From assembly GCA_034440255.1 (NCBI GenBank), contig JAWXBU010000076.1:1-18487 (forward strand): 18,487 bases of DNA. The letters run 5' to 3'. A program made the position numbers and the translations under genes. The stretch comes from JAEUIA01 sp034440255 (GTDB taxonomy: Bacteria; Planctomycetota; UBA1135; GCA-002686595). The notes under the pieces are model-generated. The model was not told where the DNA came from. It ran no database searches and saw nothing but the letters and a program-made list of their open reading frames with translations. Shown here piece after piece: positions 6,482 to 12,881 of this stretch. How positions within the stretch are numbered: position 1 is the stretch's first letter; every line of letters starts with the position of its first letter.

Positions 6482-6943
6482 ATGAACACGACAGTGCGTA
6501 AAGGGGAGTTCCTGTTGGAGCGCGATGTCGTCGTCGCACGTCCGATCCAAGAAGTTTTTCGCTTCTTCGCCGAGCCGAAAAACCTCAACCAACTCACTCC
6601 GCCGTGGTTGGATTTCCACATCGTCGCGTGTTCGACGCCGGCCATCGGACCGGGCACGCTGATCGACTACAAGCTCAAGCTCCACGGCCTTCCCCTGCGC
6701 TGGCGCAGTCGCATCACGGCATGGAATCCGCCGTATGGATTCGCGGACGAGCAACTGCGCGGGCCCTACCGCACTTGGATTCACCACCACGCATTCGAAG
6801 ACTTGGGTGGAAGCACGCGGTGCCGTGATTCCGTGCGATACGCAGTACTCGGTGGTTCGATCGTCAACCGATTGTTCGTCGCGCGCGATGTCAATCGCAT
6901 CTTCGATTACCGCACGGAACAGCTGTCCAAGATCTTCGGCTGA
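6482..6943 (+). CDS. SRPBCC (START/Bet v1-like) family protein
   Basis: The 153-residue protein reads as one SRPBCC ligand-binding fold: FLLERDVVVARPIQEVFRFF at the start, then AEPKNLNQLTPPWLDFHIV, a central WRSRITAWNPPYGFADEQLRGPY strand set, a WIHHHAFED segment and a long C-terminal helix ending in YRTEQLSKIFG. Such proteins bind hydrophobic ligands; the substrate cannot be predicted. The start at 6482 is preferred over upstream in-frame ATG codons because homology-like sequence begins right after it and a promoter-like pair ends 8 bases before it. It diverges from the fasciclin gene and converges on the photolyase region. SRPBCC genes often occur beside photolyases, which supports a common stress theme. 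Confidence 0.85.
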   Translation: MNTTVRKGEFLLERDVVVARPIQEVFRFFAEPKNLNQLTPPWLDFHIVACSTPAIGPGTLIDYKLKLHGLPLRWRSRITAWNPPYGFADEQLRGPYRTWIHHHAFEDLGGSTRCRDSVRYAVLGGSIVNRLFVARDVNRIFDYRTEQLSKIFG

Positions 6944-6959
6944 TCGCTTCGACGCGATT

Positions 6960-7157
6960 TTACGCCAGCGACTCAGGCGTGATGTCTTCTCCGCGTGAAA
7001 GAGTCTCGAGTATGCGATCGACGATGTTTGCAGCGCGCTCGTTCGGCGACGACGTTCGCTTTGCGCTCGCGCGAATGAGCAGCGACATGCGTTGGTTCTG
7101 CGCGAGTCGCGTCGACGACGCTCGCGCGAGTGAACTGTCCGAATGACCGTTGCTCAC
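6960..7157 (-). CDS. Small hypothetical protein coupled to photolyase
   Basis: A 65-codon frame begins at GTG 7157, which overlaps the photolyase stop as GTGA, the same junction used by other gene pairs in this window, and ends with TAA at 6960. The predicted protein is polar and basic in its first half, then has a helical, amphipathic C-terminal part (about residues 44-60: ERAANIVDRILETLSRG). I recognise no family. Codon choice is GC-rich at third positions like its neighbours. The coupling and clean stop just before the end of the convergent SRPBCC gene argue that it is real, but it could be a chance extension. Confidence 0.45.
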   Translation of the reverse strand: MSNGHSDSSLARASSTRLAQNQRMSLLIRASAKRTSSPNERAANIVDRILETLSRGEDITPESLA

Positions 7158-8659
7158 GATTCGAACAGCGAACCCTTCGCGTTCCAACGCTCGATGTAAG
7201 CGTCGACGTTCAGCTTGCGGCGCGTGCTGTCGCTCGTCATGTAGCGAATGCTGCCGAAAATCGGACGCGTCGGGCCCCAGGGACGATCGTATTTGCCGAG
7301 CGTCCAGAGCATGCCGCTGTAGGAATTGGGATCGCGTCCGTCGAGGGCGTACTTGTCGTTCAACTCGATCATCGTCGTGAGCGCCGCGCGGGGACTCTTG
7401 CTCCAGTGCAGGATCTTCTTGCCCCACAACATGCGCAGATAGTTGTGCATCGCGCCCGATCGACGCAATTGATTCTGCGCCGCGTTCCACAACTCGTCGT
7501 GTGTCGCGGCTCGATCGAACTGTGCGTGCGTGTAGTGTTCGGTGCGTTCGTCCCCGGCGTGTGCTTCGAGCGACTTGCGCGCCCAATCCGGCAGTGATTC
7601 GTACGTGTCGTAGCCGTCGACATACGTGCACGCGTTGAAGCCGAGCTCACGCCACGTGACGATTTGATCGAGAAAAGCCTCGGCAGGGGCGCTCATTTTC
7701 CACCAGCCTTCGCGCTGTCCTGTGACCTTGTCGCTCAGCTTCTCCGGCGACCAATCCTCTTTCGCCGCGATGCGCTCGAACACTTGGTGCGCACCCACGT
7801 GACCGAAGTGCAAGTAAGGCGAGAGGCCGCTCGTCGCCTCGAGTTCGACGTCGTTGCGCTCGTCGCTGTAGCGTGACAAGCGCGTGTCGACGAAGCGCTT
7901 CAACGCGCGTTCACCGGCTTCCGAACCGCCTGCGGTGTCGACGATGCCGATGGAATGATCGATCGGTAGTTCCACGAGCGTCGAAGTTGCGCCTGCGAGT
8001 AACTTCGCATCGGCGCGCTGCCAATGGCGCGTGATGTCGGCCGGCAACTTCGCGAGCCTGGGCAATTCGACGCGCGACAGCGGATCTTTCTTGGGCAACA
8101 ACGCCAGGTGCGGTCGCAATTCGCGCTGCAAAAAGCGCCTGAAATCGTAGGCCCGTCCGAACGTCTTGCCCGCAGCACGCATCGGAAAGAGGCCGTTCGA
8201 ATCGACAGCTTCGAAGCGCGTCGTGACGTCGCCTCGTGCGCGCTCGATCATGCGCGGCAAGAAGAAACACGGGTAATCGTCCGTGACGACGACGCACGCG
8301 TGCTTCGCCAGCGCGGCCAACAGTCCTTTGCCCTCGTCGACTTCGCGCTCGACGAACGGCCAGTACAGGACGTCTTTCCCCTCGAAGGCCTTTTCGTTCG
8401 CACGCATGCCGTCGAGCACGAAGCGATGCAGTCGATCGCTCGCGTACCGATACCCGGCACGCAGCGGCTCGAACACGACGAGCGGTTTGTTCAGTTCGCG
8501 CGACCAGCGCACGGCGCGCTGCAATCCGAAGTTCCAACGCGAGCGCCGCGCCGAAGTCATCCAATACAGCACGAATTCGCCGTCGATTCGCGCAGGTGCG
8601 TCCACGAGAAAGCGCAGTCGCGGATGATCGCGCCAACCGAACTCGCTCTCGCTTGCCAT
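7154..8659 (-). CDS. Class II CPD DNA photolyase
   Basis: This 501-residue protein has an N-terminal Rossmann antenna domain (VLYWMTSARRSRWNFGLQRA, about residues 30-180) and a helical FAD domain (about 240-490). Class II hallmarks include SGLSPYLHFGHVGAHQVF, REGWWKMSAPAEAFLDQIVTWREL (split motif), HNYLRMLWGKKILHWS, NDKYALDGRDPNSYSG and LGKYDRPWGPTRPIFGSIRYM. Photolyases of this class use blue light and reduced FAD to split cyclobutane pyrimidine dimers in DNA. The length is usual for the class. The ATG at 8659 lies 27 bp from the divergent hydrolase-like gene. No GCATCC/CGAA promoter is visible upstream, so membership in the ECF regulon is not shown by sequence. Confidence 0.96.
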   Translation of the reverse strand: MASESEFGWRDHPRLRFLVDAPARIDGEFVLYWMTSARRSRWNFGLQRAVRWSRELNKPLVVFEPLRAGYRYASDRLHRFVLDGMRANEKAFEGKDVLYWPFVEREVDEGKGLLAALAKHACVVVTDDYPCFFLPRMIERARGDVTTRFEAVDSNGLFPMRAAGKTFGRAYDFRRFLQRELRPHLALLPKKDPLSRVELPRLAKLPADITRHWQRADAKLLAGATSTLVELPIDHSIGIVDTAGGSEAGERALKRFVDTRLSRYSDERNDVELEATSGLSPYLHFGHVGAHQVFERIAAKEDWSPEKLSDKVTGQREGWWKMSAPAEAFLDQIVTWRELGFNACTYVDGYDTYESLPDWARKSLEAHAGDERTEHYTHAQFDRAATHDELWNAAQNQLRRSGAMHNYLRMLWGKKILHWSKSPRAALTTMIELNDKYALDGRDPNSYSGMLWTLGKYDRPWGPTRPIFGSIRYMTSDSTRRKLNVDAYIERWNAKGSLFES

Positions 8660-8686
8660 CGAGCGCGCATCTTATGCTCGCAACGC

Positions 8687-9367
8687 GTGAATAGCCGTCG
8701 TCGAGGGATCGTATTGTCGCGCGTTCTCGTCGTCTCGTGGCTCGTCGCTTCGAGCGTCGTGCTCTGGAAGATCCGCTCGCGCCATTCACAGCGTCATGAG
8801 GAATTCGTACCGGCCACTCTGCTGAAAGAGATCGAAGTCGTGCGGCTCGCGACGAGCGACGGCGAGGATATCGGCGCCCGGTTCATGCAAGCGACACGCG
8901 ACGACGCACCGACCGTGATCGAACTGCACAAGAAGGGCGGCAATCGCGCCGTGCGACTCGGTCCAGCCGCAGTCGTGCGTGAACGTGGTTGCGCGGTGAT
9001 GCTCGTCACTCTGCGGGCGCACGGCGATTCGAGCGGCGATCACGAAGACTTCGGTTGGAGTGCGCGTCGTGACGTGATCGCGGCTGTCAGCATCGACACG
9101 CCGTGTGACGCGAAAATCACGGGCATGCGTGAATCAGGCTGTTTCGTGCTCAGTTCGCAAGGACTGTCAACTTCGGGATCGCGCCGTCGATCGTTCGCGG
9201 AACGCCGCCCGACGCTACGAAGGCGGCCTCAGCTCGTCGACGCAAGTTGCCGAGTGCGCTGCGCGAACCCGACTTGCGCGCGTCGTCATCGTCGGGAACG
9301 CCGCGCAGATCGAAGCCCGAGATGCGCACGATCAGCGTGCCGACCCATTCACCCGCGGCAGTGCTGA
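8687..9367 (+). pseudogene. Truncated alpha/beta-hydrolase-like gene
   Basis: A GTG at 8687 opens a frame with an N-terminal membrane or signal helix (IVLSRVLVVSWLVASSVVLW), then the first half of an alpha/beta hydrolase: DGEDIGARFMQA, PTVIELHKKGGNRAVRLGPAA, CAVMLVTLRAHGDSSGDHEDFGWSARRDVIAAV. This corresponds to the strand and oxyanion region before the nucleophile elbow. After about residue 130 the similarity stops. No GxSxG, acid or histidine follows, and the frame then runs antisense into the next gene up to 9367. In normal members the oxyanion loop reads HG, here HKKGG. I read it as a 3'-truncated gene, either a relic or a shortened protein. It diverges from the photolyase gene. Confidence 0.55.
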
Positions 9368-10202
9368 CCGGACAGTGGAAGTCCTGTCCTGCGAGCCAGT
9401 AGAAGTCCTTGCTCGGGCTGAAAACATACGTCACGAAGTGCTTCGCGGCGTCGAGTCGATGCAGGATGCCGAGATCGAGATCGTAATGTGAAAAAGGGAA
9501 TGGCAAGTCTGCGCGGATCGCGACACGCAAGGCTGCGAACGGTCCGGTCTGCTCGTCCTCGCCGAACACGATCGAGTCCGCGCGCGGATCCATTTTCTCG
9601 TAGCTCGTTCCCGGATCCCGCATCGTGGACGCGTAGTCGTGCAGCGCGCCGACGATCGCGTCGAGATCGGCGCGTACGAACGTGATCGCCTGATGGAAAT
9701 GCGTCGTGCCCGACTGATCGCTCCACGGGCTCGTTCTCGTCTTGTTGCGCTCGAGGAAAGGCCCGAAGTACACGCCGTCATCCCGTCGATCGTCTTCAGG
9801 ATCCCATTTCTTGGAGCGGATCGCGTCGGAGACGAGCACTTCCGACAACACGTCGGCCACGCGCTCGTGCGTCTTCGGTCGCGATGTCTTCAACTGCGCG
9901 AGCAGGGCGTCGAGCGCCGCACGCGTCCCTCCTCGCCGACGATGTTCGAGCACGATGTCGCCGACGCTCGCCATCCACTGCGCATCCGCGGGCGCATCGA
10001 AACGTGTCTCGACGATCTCGAGCCAACGCTCGGGCAAGTTCGAGGCCGCATTCGCCGGACGCCACAGATCGCCGGGCAGAATCCACGTCGACGGGAAAAT
10101 GCGCGTGTCGACCTCGGTCCACGCGGCGCGCTTCGAAGCCATCTCGCGGGCGGGCGCCAAGGCGACGAGGAGCAGTCCGGCGAACCATCGTGTAGTGCTC
10201 AT
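9150..10202 (-). CDS. Secreted protein of unknown function
   Basis: The 350-residue protein starts at ATG 10202 with a signal peptide (STTRWFAGLLLVALAPA); a longer in-frame start at 10301 adds a basic tail that would hide the signal and is rejected. The middle region is rich in charged helices. The C-terminal half includes ADLPFPFSHYDLDLGILHRLD, then VTYVFSPSKDFYWLAGQDF and VRISGFDLRGVPDDDDARKSGSRSALGNL (in separate blocks), which faintly recalls a START/SRPBCC lipid-binding layout. I do not assign a family. Its 3' end overlaps the tail of the convergent truncated hydrolase frame. It is probably exported across the cytoplasmic membrane. Confidence 0.75.
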   Translation of the reverse strand: MSTTRWFAGLLLVALAPAREMASKRAAWTEVDTRIFPSTWILPGDLWRPANAASNLPERWLEIVETRFDAPADAQWMASVGDIVLEHRRRGGTRAALDALLAQLKTSRPKTHERVADVLSEVLVSDAIRSKKWDPEDDRRDDGVYFGPFLERNKTRTSPWSDQSGTTHFHQAITFVRADLDAIVGALHDYASTMRDPGTSYEKMDPRADSIVFGEDEQTGPFAALRVAIRADLPFPFSHYDLDLGILHRLDAAKHFVTYVFSPSKDFYWLAGQDFHCPVSTAAGEWVGTLIVRISGFDLRGVPDDDDARKSGSRSALGNLRRRAEAAFVASGGVPRTIDGAIPKLTVLAN

Positions 10203-10762
10203 CGTTTCACCCGAGGTCTTGGTTCGCCGCGCAGCTCCCGCCGGATTCAAGCACGACCGGGCCGAGCGGAAACCGCGAAAAGTTCTCTTATTCCTGTCCA
10301 CCGGGGATGTGCAGGGTTCAAGTCGTACGGAAACTCGTTCGTGTGCACTTCGCTTGGGCGAAATGCGCTCGGAAGACGAACTCTCGACCCGGAAGACATC
10401 GTTCCTGCCACGTCGGAGCCATTGGCTCCACCGTCCCCAGGTCGGCTCTTCCGTGGTCGCCTGCCCTGCGAACGGGAACGCGTCGACTTCCGTGGAGGGG
10501 GGTCGGGTCGTGGCGAATTAGAGAGAGAGGGAGCCGCGCGGCGCGTGGACCGCGCAGCCCACCCTGACCCGTTTCGCAGGGTCGCGTTCGATCGATCGTG
10601 ATCTCACGCCGTGGTACGCGCTCTGGAACATTCCGGCCGACACTGCAATCGCGGTGCTCTCGCAGCTCCAACCGTGGATCGCGGACGGCTGTCGGCACAA
10701 CGGATATCGAGCAACGACATCGCGCGTGTCGCCGCCGCTGCGGTCGAATGCGACGACTTCGC
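10203..10762. other. 560-bp gap without a convincing gene
   Basis: This stretch separates the dehydrogenase stop from the secreted-protein start, both on the minus strand. It contains a purine run at 10520-10533 and two GC-rich inverted repeats, 10536-10555 (GCGCGG/CCGCGC) and 10561-10582 (ACCCTG/CAGGGT), without a T tract. A plus-strand frame from 10522 is open through about 10695 and reads protein-like (DLTPWYALWNIPADTAIA) but has no good start. No tRNA or known structured RNA was recognised. Confidence 0.5.
10536..10582. other. Pair of GC-rich inverted repeats downstream of the dehydrogenase gene
   Basis: Two adjacent 6-bp-arm hairpins (10536-10541 with 10550-10555; 10561-10566 with 10577-10582) lie 180-230 bp beyond the dehydrogenase stop. 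They could form part of a terminator or a small RNA, but a T tract is absent, so the role is open. Confidence 0.25.
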
Positions 10763-11530
10763 TCACGGACGACTCATGCCGCCGTCGACGAGCAATGTCG
10801 CGCCGTGCACGTACGACGAATCGTCGCTCGTCAAGTACAAGACTGCATCGGCGATCTCCTCGGGATTGCCCATGCGACCCAACGGAACCTGCGATCGGAT
10901 TCCCTCGACCATGCCCTTCGTCGATTCCGCGTCCATTCCCATGCGGTTGAAAATCGGCGTTTCGATCGGACCCGGGTTGACGATGTTGATGCGAATTCCC
11001 TGCGGTGCGAGTTCGCCCATCAACGATCGGGCGAGCGAGTTCACGGCTGCTTTGCTCGCGGTGTAGATCGAAGCGGACGGCATGCCCATCTCGACGACGC
11101 ACGAACCGTTGAGCACGATCGCCGAACCCGGGCCCATGAGCGGGAGTGCCTTTTTCACTGTGAAATAGGCACCTTTCACGTTGATGTCGAACGTCCAGTC
11201 GTAAAGGTCTTCGTCGCTCGCCTCGATCGGCAGGAACTTGCCGACGCCGGCATTGACGAAGAGCGCGTCGATGCGACCGGCTTGCCCCTTGACCTCGGCG
11301 ATCAACCGATCGAGGTCGGCGAGCTTGGCGACGTCGCCTTGCACGGCGATCGTGTCGGGTCCGATCTCTTTGCGCGCCTGCTCGACCGTGACTTTGTCGC
11401 GACCGAGAATGGCGACGCGCGCGCCCTCCTTCGCGTAGGCCTTCGCGGCTGCGAGACCGATGCCGCTGTTGCCGCCGGTGACGACTGCGACTTTGCCTTG
11501 GAATCGACGATGTTGAGTGGTTGTGGGCAT
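10763..11530 (-). CDS. Short-chain dehydrogenase/reductase (SDR) family oxidoreductase
   Basis: The 255-residue protein is a classical SDR. The cofactor motif TGGNSGIG is at residues 18-25, NAG at 93-95, catalytic Ser near 143 (NGS), and Tyr156/Lys160 in YTASK. PGPIETPIF and the C-terminal LLVDGGMSRP complete the pattern. GRD after the second strand suggests NADP(H) preference. The enzyme reduces or oxidises a carbonyl/alcohol substrate that sequence does not reveal. It starts at ATG 11530, 79 bp downstream of the Rrf2 regulator gene on the same strand, an arrangement common for Rrf2-controlled SDR genes. A palindrome at 11573-11588 lies in the gap. Confidence 0.93.
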   Translation of the reverse strand: MPTTTQHRRFQGKVAVVTGGNSGIGLAAAKAYAKEGARVAILGRDKVTVEQARKEIGPDTIAVQGDVAKLADLDRLIAEVKGQAGRIDALFVNAGVGKFLPIEASDEDLYDWTFDINVKGAYFTVKKALPLMGPGSAIVLNGSCVVEMGMPSASIYTASKAAVNSLARSLMGELAPQGIRINIVNPGPIETPIFNRMGMDAESTKGMVEGIRSQVPLGRMGNPEEIADAVLYLTSDDSSYVHGATLLVDGGMSRP

Positions 11531-11572
11531 GGGGATGACTCTTTATTCGAAACTGATTTGGTTACAGAAAAG

Positions 11573-11588
11573 ACCGTGCTAATACGGT
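11573..11588. promoter_or_regulatory. Putative operator upstream of the SDR gene
   Basis: ACCGT-N6-ACGGT is a perfect inverted repeat with 5-bp arms, 43-58 bp before the SDR start. On the minus strand it contains CCGTATTA, close to the CCGTATCTA in the Rrf2 promoter region. It is a candidate binding site for the adjacent Rrf2 protein. Confidence 0.4.
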
Positions 11589-11609
11589 GTGCGATGGATG
11601 CGAGCGCGT

Positions 11610-12032
11610 TCAGCCTTGGGCGCGCGTCTCGGCGAGGAGATCGGCGACGCTCGTCTTTTTCAGGCGCGCTTCGAGCGCTTTGTGCGCATCGGCGAAGACG
11701 GAGCCGAGCAAATGCTTGATCTGGCAACTGACCACGCAGGCCTGGTTCGTCGGATTCTCGTGCAACGAGAGCACCCCTTCGGGCTCGACGGCGCGGAAAA
11801 CCTGCTCCAACGTGATGCGCTCGGGCTTGCGTGCCAGGGTGTATCCCCCGCTGCGACCACCACGCCCGGTCACGAGCCCGGCCTTGGTCAAGAGGCCGAG
11901 CAGCCGCCGCACGACGACGGCGTTCGTCGTCACGCTGCGCGAGAGGTCCTCGCTCGTCGCGCCGTCGCTGCCGCGATAGGCGAGCGCGACCAGCAGGTGA
12001 ACGGCGACGGCGAAGCGCGTGTTGGATGCCAT
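11610..12032 (-). CDS. Rrf2-family transcriptional regulator (YwnA-like)
   Basis: The 140-residue protein has the Rrf2 winged-helix layout: RFAVAVHLLVALAYRG, ATSEDLSRSVTTNAVVVRRLLGLLTKAGLV (two helices of the reading head), and the wing GRGGRSGGYTLARKPERITLEQVFRAVE. The distal part LHENPTNQACVVSC, ending in LKKTSVADLLAE, is like the YwnA group. Only two cysteines (CVVSC) occur in the sensor region rather than the three that ligate Fe-S clusters in IscR or NsrR, so it may sense by thiols or a ligand. ATG 12032 is chosen because the family N terminus begins there; longer frames overlap the divergent gene. It probably represses itself and the downstream dehydrogenase. Confidence 0.92.
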   Translation of the reverse strand: MASNTRFAVAVHLLVALAYRGSDGATSEDLSRSVTTNAVVVRRLLGLLTKAGLVTGRGGRSGGYTLARKPERITLEQVFRAVEPEGVLSLHENPTNQACVVSCQIKHLLGSVFADAHKALEARLKKTSVADLLAETRAQG

Positions 12033-12041
12033 TTCGCAACC

Positions 12042-12070
12042 ACTGTAGATACGGAATCGAACTCCGTCAA
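12042..12070 (-). promoter_or_regulatory. Putative housekeeping promoter with embedded palindrome for the Rrf2 gene
   Basis: On the minus strand TTGACG (12065-12070), a 17-base spacer and TACAGT (12042-12047) match a sigma-70-type promoter. The inverted repeat ACGGA-N7-TCCGT (12051-12067) fills the spacer and would let a bound regulator block polymerase, typical of Rrf2 autoregulation. The -10 ends 9 bases before the ATG, so the transcript would be nearly leaderless. Confidence 0.5.
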
Positions 12071-12189
12071 GCCCCCTTTTTCCGGGACTTCGTTCACAAG
12101 GGAGCGCGGTCGAGCGTGGATCCTGCGCGGATTTTGCCATAACCTCCGACGCTCCAGGACGGAAGCCCTGGAAGTGTACGGCGATCCTC

Positions 12190-12870
12190 GTGCTCACCTC
12201 CATTCTCCGCCGCCGACTCAAGTGGGCCGTGATCGCAACGGCGTTGCCGGTCGTCTTCGTCTTGGTTGCGAACGTGTGGGTCTACGCCATCGGCCGAGCG
12301 CGCTCCCATCCTTCCATTGCAGAACTCGCGCACGCGCCGGTCGCCATCGTGCTGGGCGCTTCGGTGAAAGCAGATGGTTCGCCCTCACACGCGCTCGAAG
12401 ACCGCTTGCAACAAGCACTCGAACTGCATCGCGCCGGCATTGTCTCGAAGGTTCTGCTCTCCGGCGATCACGGCCGTCCCGAGTACGACGAGACGAACAC
12501 GATGCGGCGTTGGCTTCTCGATCGCGGCGTTCCGGCTCCCGACCTCTACTGCGATCACGCCGGCTTCACGACGTACGACACGATGGCGCGCGCCAAGCGG
12601 ATCTTCGGCATCGAACGCGCGATCGTCGTAACCCAACGATTCCACTTGCCGCGCGCTCTGTACACCGCGACGGCACTCGGAATCACTGTCGAAGGCGCAC
12701 CGTGCGATCAGCGCACGTACGTCAAAAGCGTTTGGTTCGAGATGCGGGAGATCGGAGCGCGTACGAAAGCCTTCGTCGAAGCAGGGATCTTCCAGCGCGA
12801 TCCGCGCGCGCTCGGCACGCCGATTCCGATCGATGGCGACGGCCGCGTGACTTGGGACGAATCCGACTAG
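12190..12870 (+). CDS. SanA/YdcF-like (DUF218) membrane-anchored protein
   Basis: The 226-residue protein has one N-terminal transmembrane helix (about residues 12-34: AVIATALPVVFVLVANVWVYAI) and a DUF218 domain. Family marks are AIVLGASVKADGSPS, DRLQQALELHRAGIVSKVLLSGD, a YDETNTMRRWLLDRGVP block, CDHAGFTTYDTMARA and VVTQRFHLPRAL. E. coli SanA, of similar size (about 239 aa), affects envelope barrier function and vancomycin sensitivity at high temperature; the biochemical activity of the family is not settled. The start is GTG at 12190, because the membrane helix follows directly. It diverges from the Rrf2 gene with a 157-bp gap, and its end converges on the esterase gene with only 11 bp between. 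Confidence 0.9.
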   Translation: MLTSILRRRLKWAVIATALPVVFVLVANVWVYAIGRARSHPSIAELAHAPVAIVLGASVKADGSPSHALEDRLQQALELHRAGIVSKVLLSGDHGRPEYDETNTMRRWLLDRGVPAPDLYCDHAGFTTYDTMARAKRIFGIERAIVVTQRFHLPRALYTATALGITVEGAPCDQRTYVKSVWFEMREIGARTKAFVEAGIFQRDPRALGTPIPIDGDGRVTWDESD

Positions 12871-12881
12871 TCCGCGGACGA

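Noticed and set aside
8024..8686. Long plus-strand frame antisense to the photolyase
   Set aside because: It is the opposite strand of a clear class II photolyase; only the part after 8687 shows protein-family similarity.
8660..8720. CGATCC and TAAGA upstream of photolyase as an ECF promoter
   Set aside because: The spacing is about 31 bases, far too long, and no CGAA element follows at 15-16 bases.
10306..10335. GGGTTCAAGTC-like T-arm suggesting a tRNA
   Set aside because: The flanking five-base arms do not pair and no anticodon or acceptor stem can be drawn.
12870..12879. Palindrome GTCCGCGGAC, also at 16769-16778
   Set aside because: A short GC-rich self-complementary word can recur by chance in this composition, and the two contexts (a convergent gap and a leader) share nothing else.
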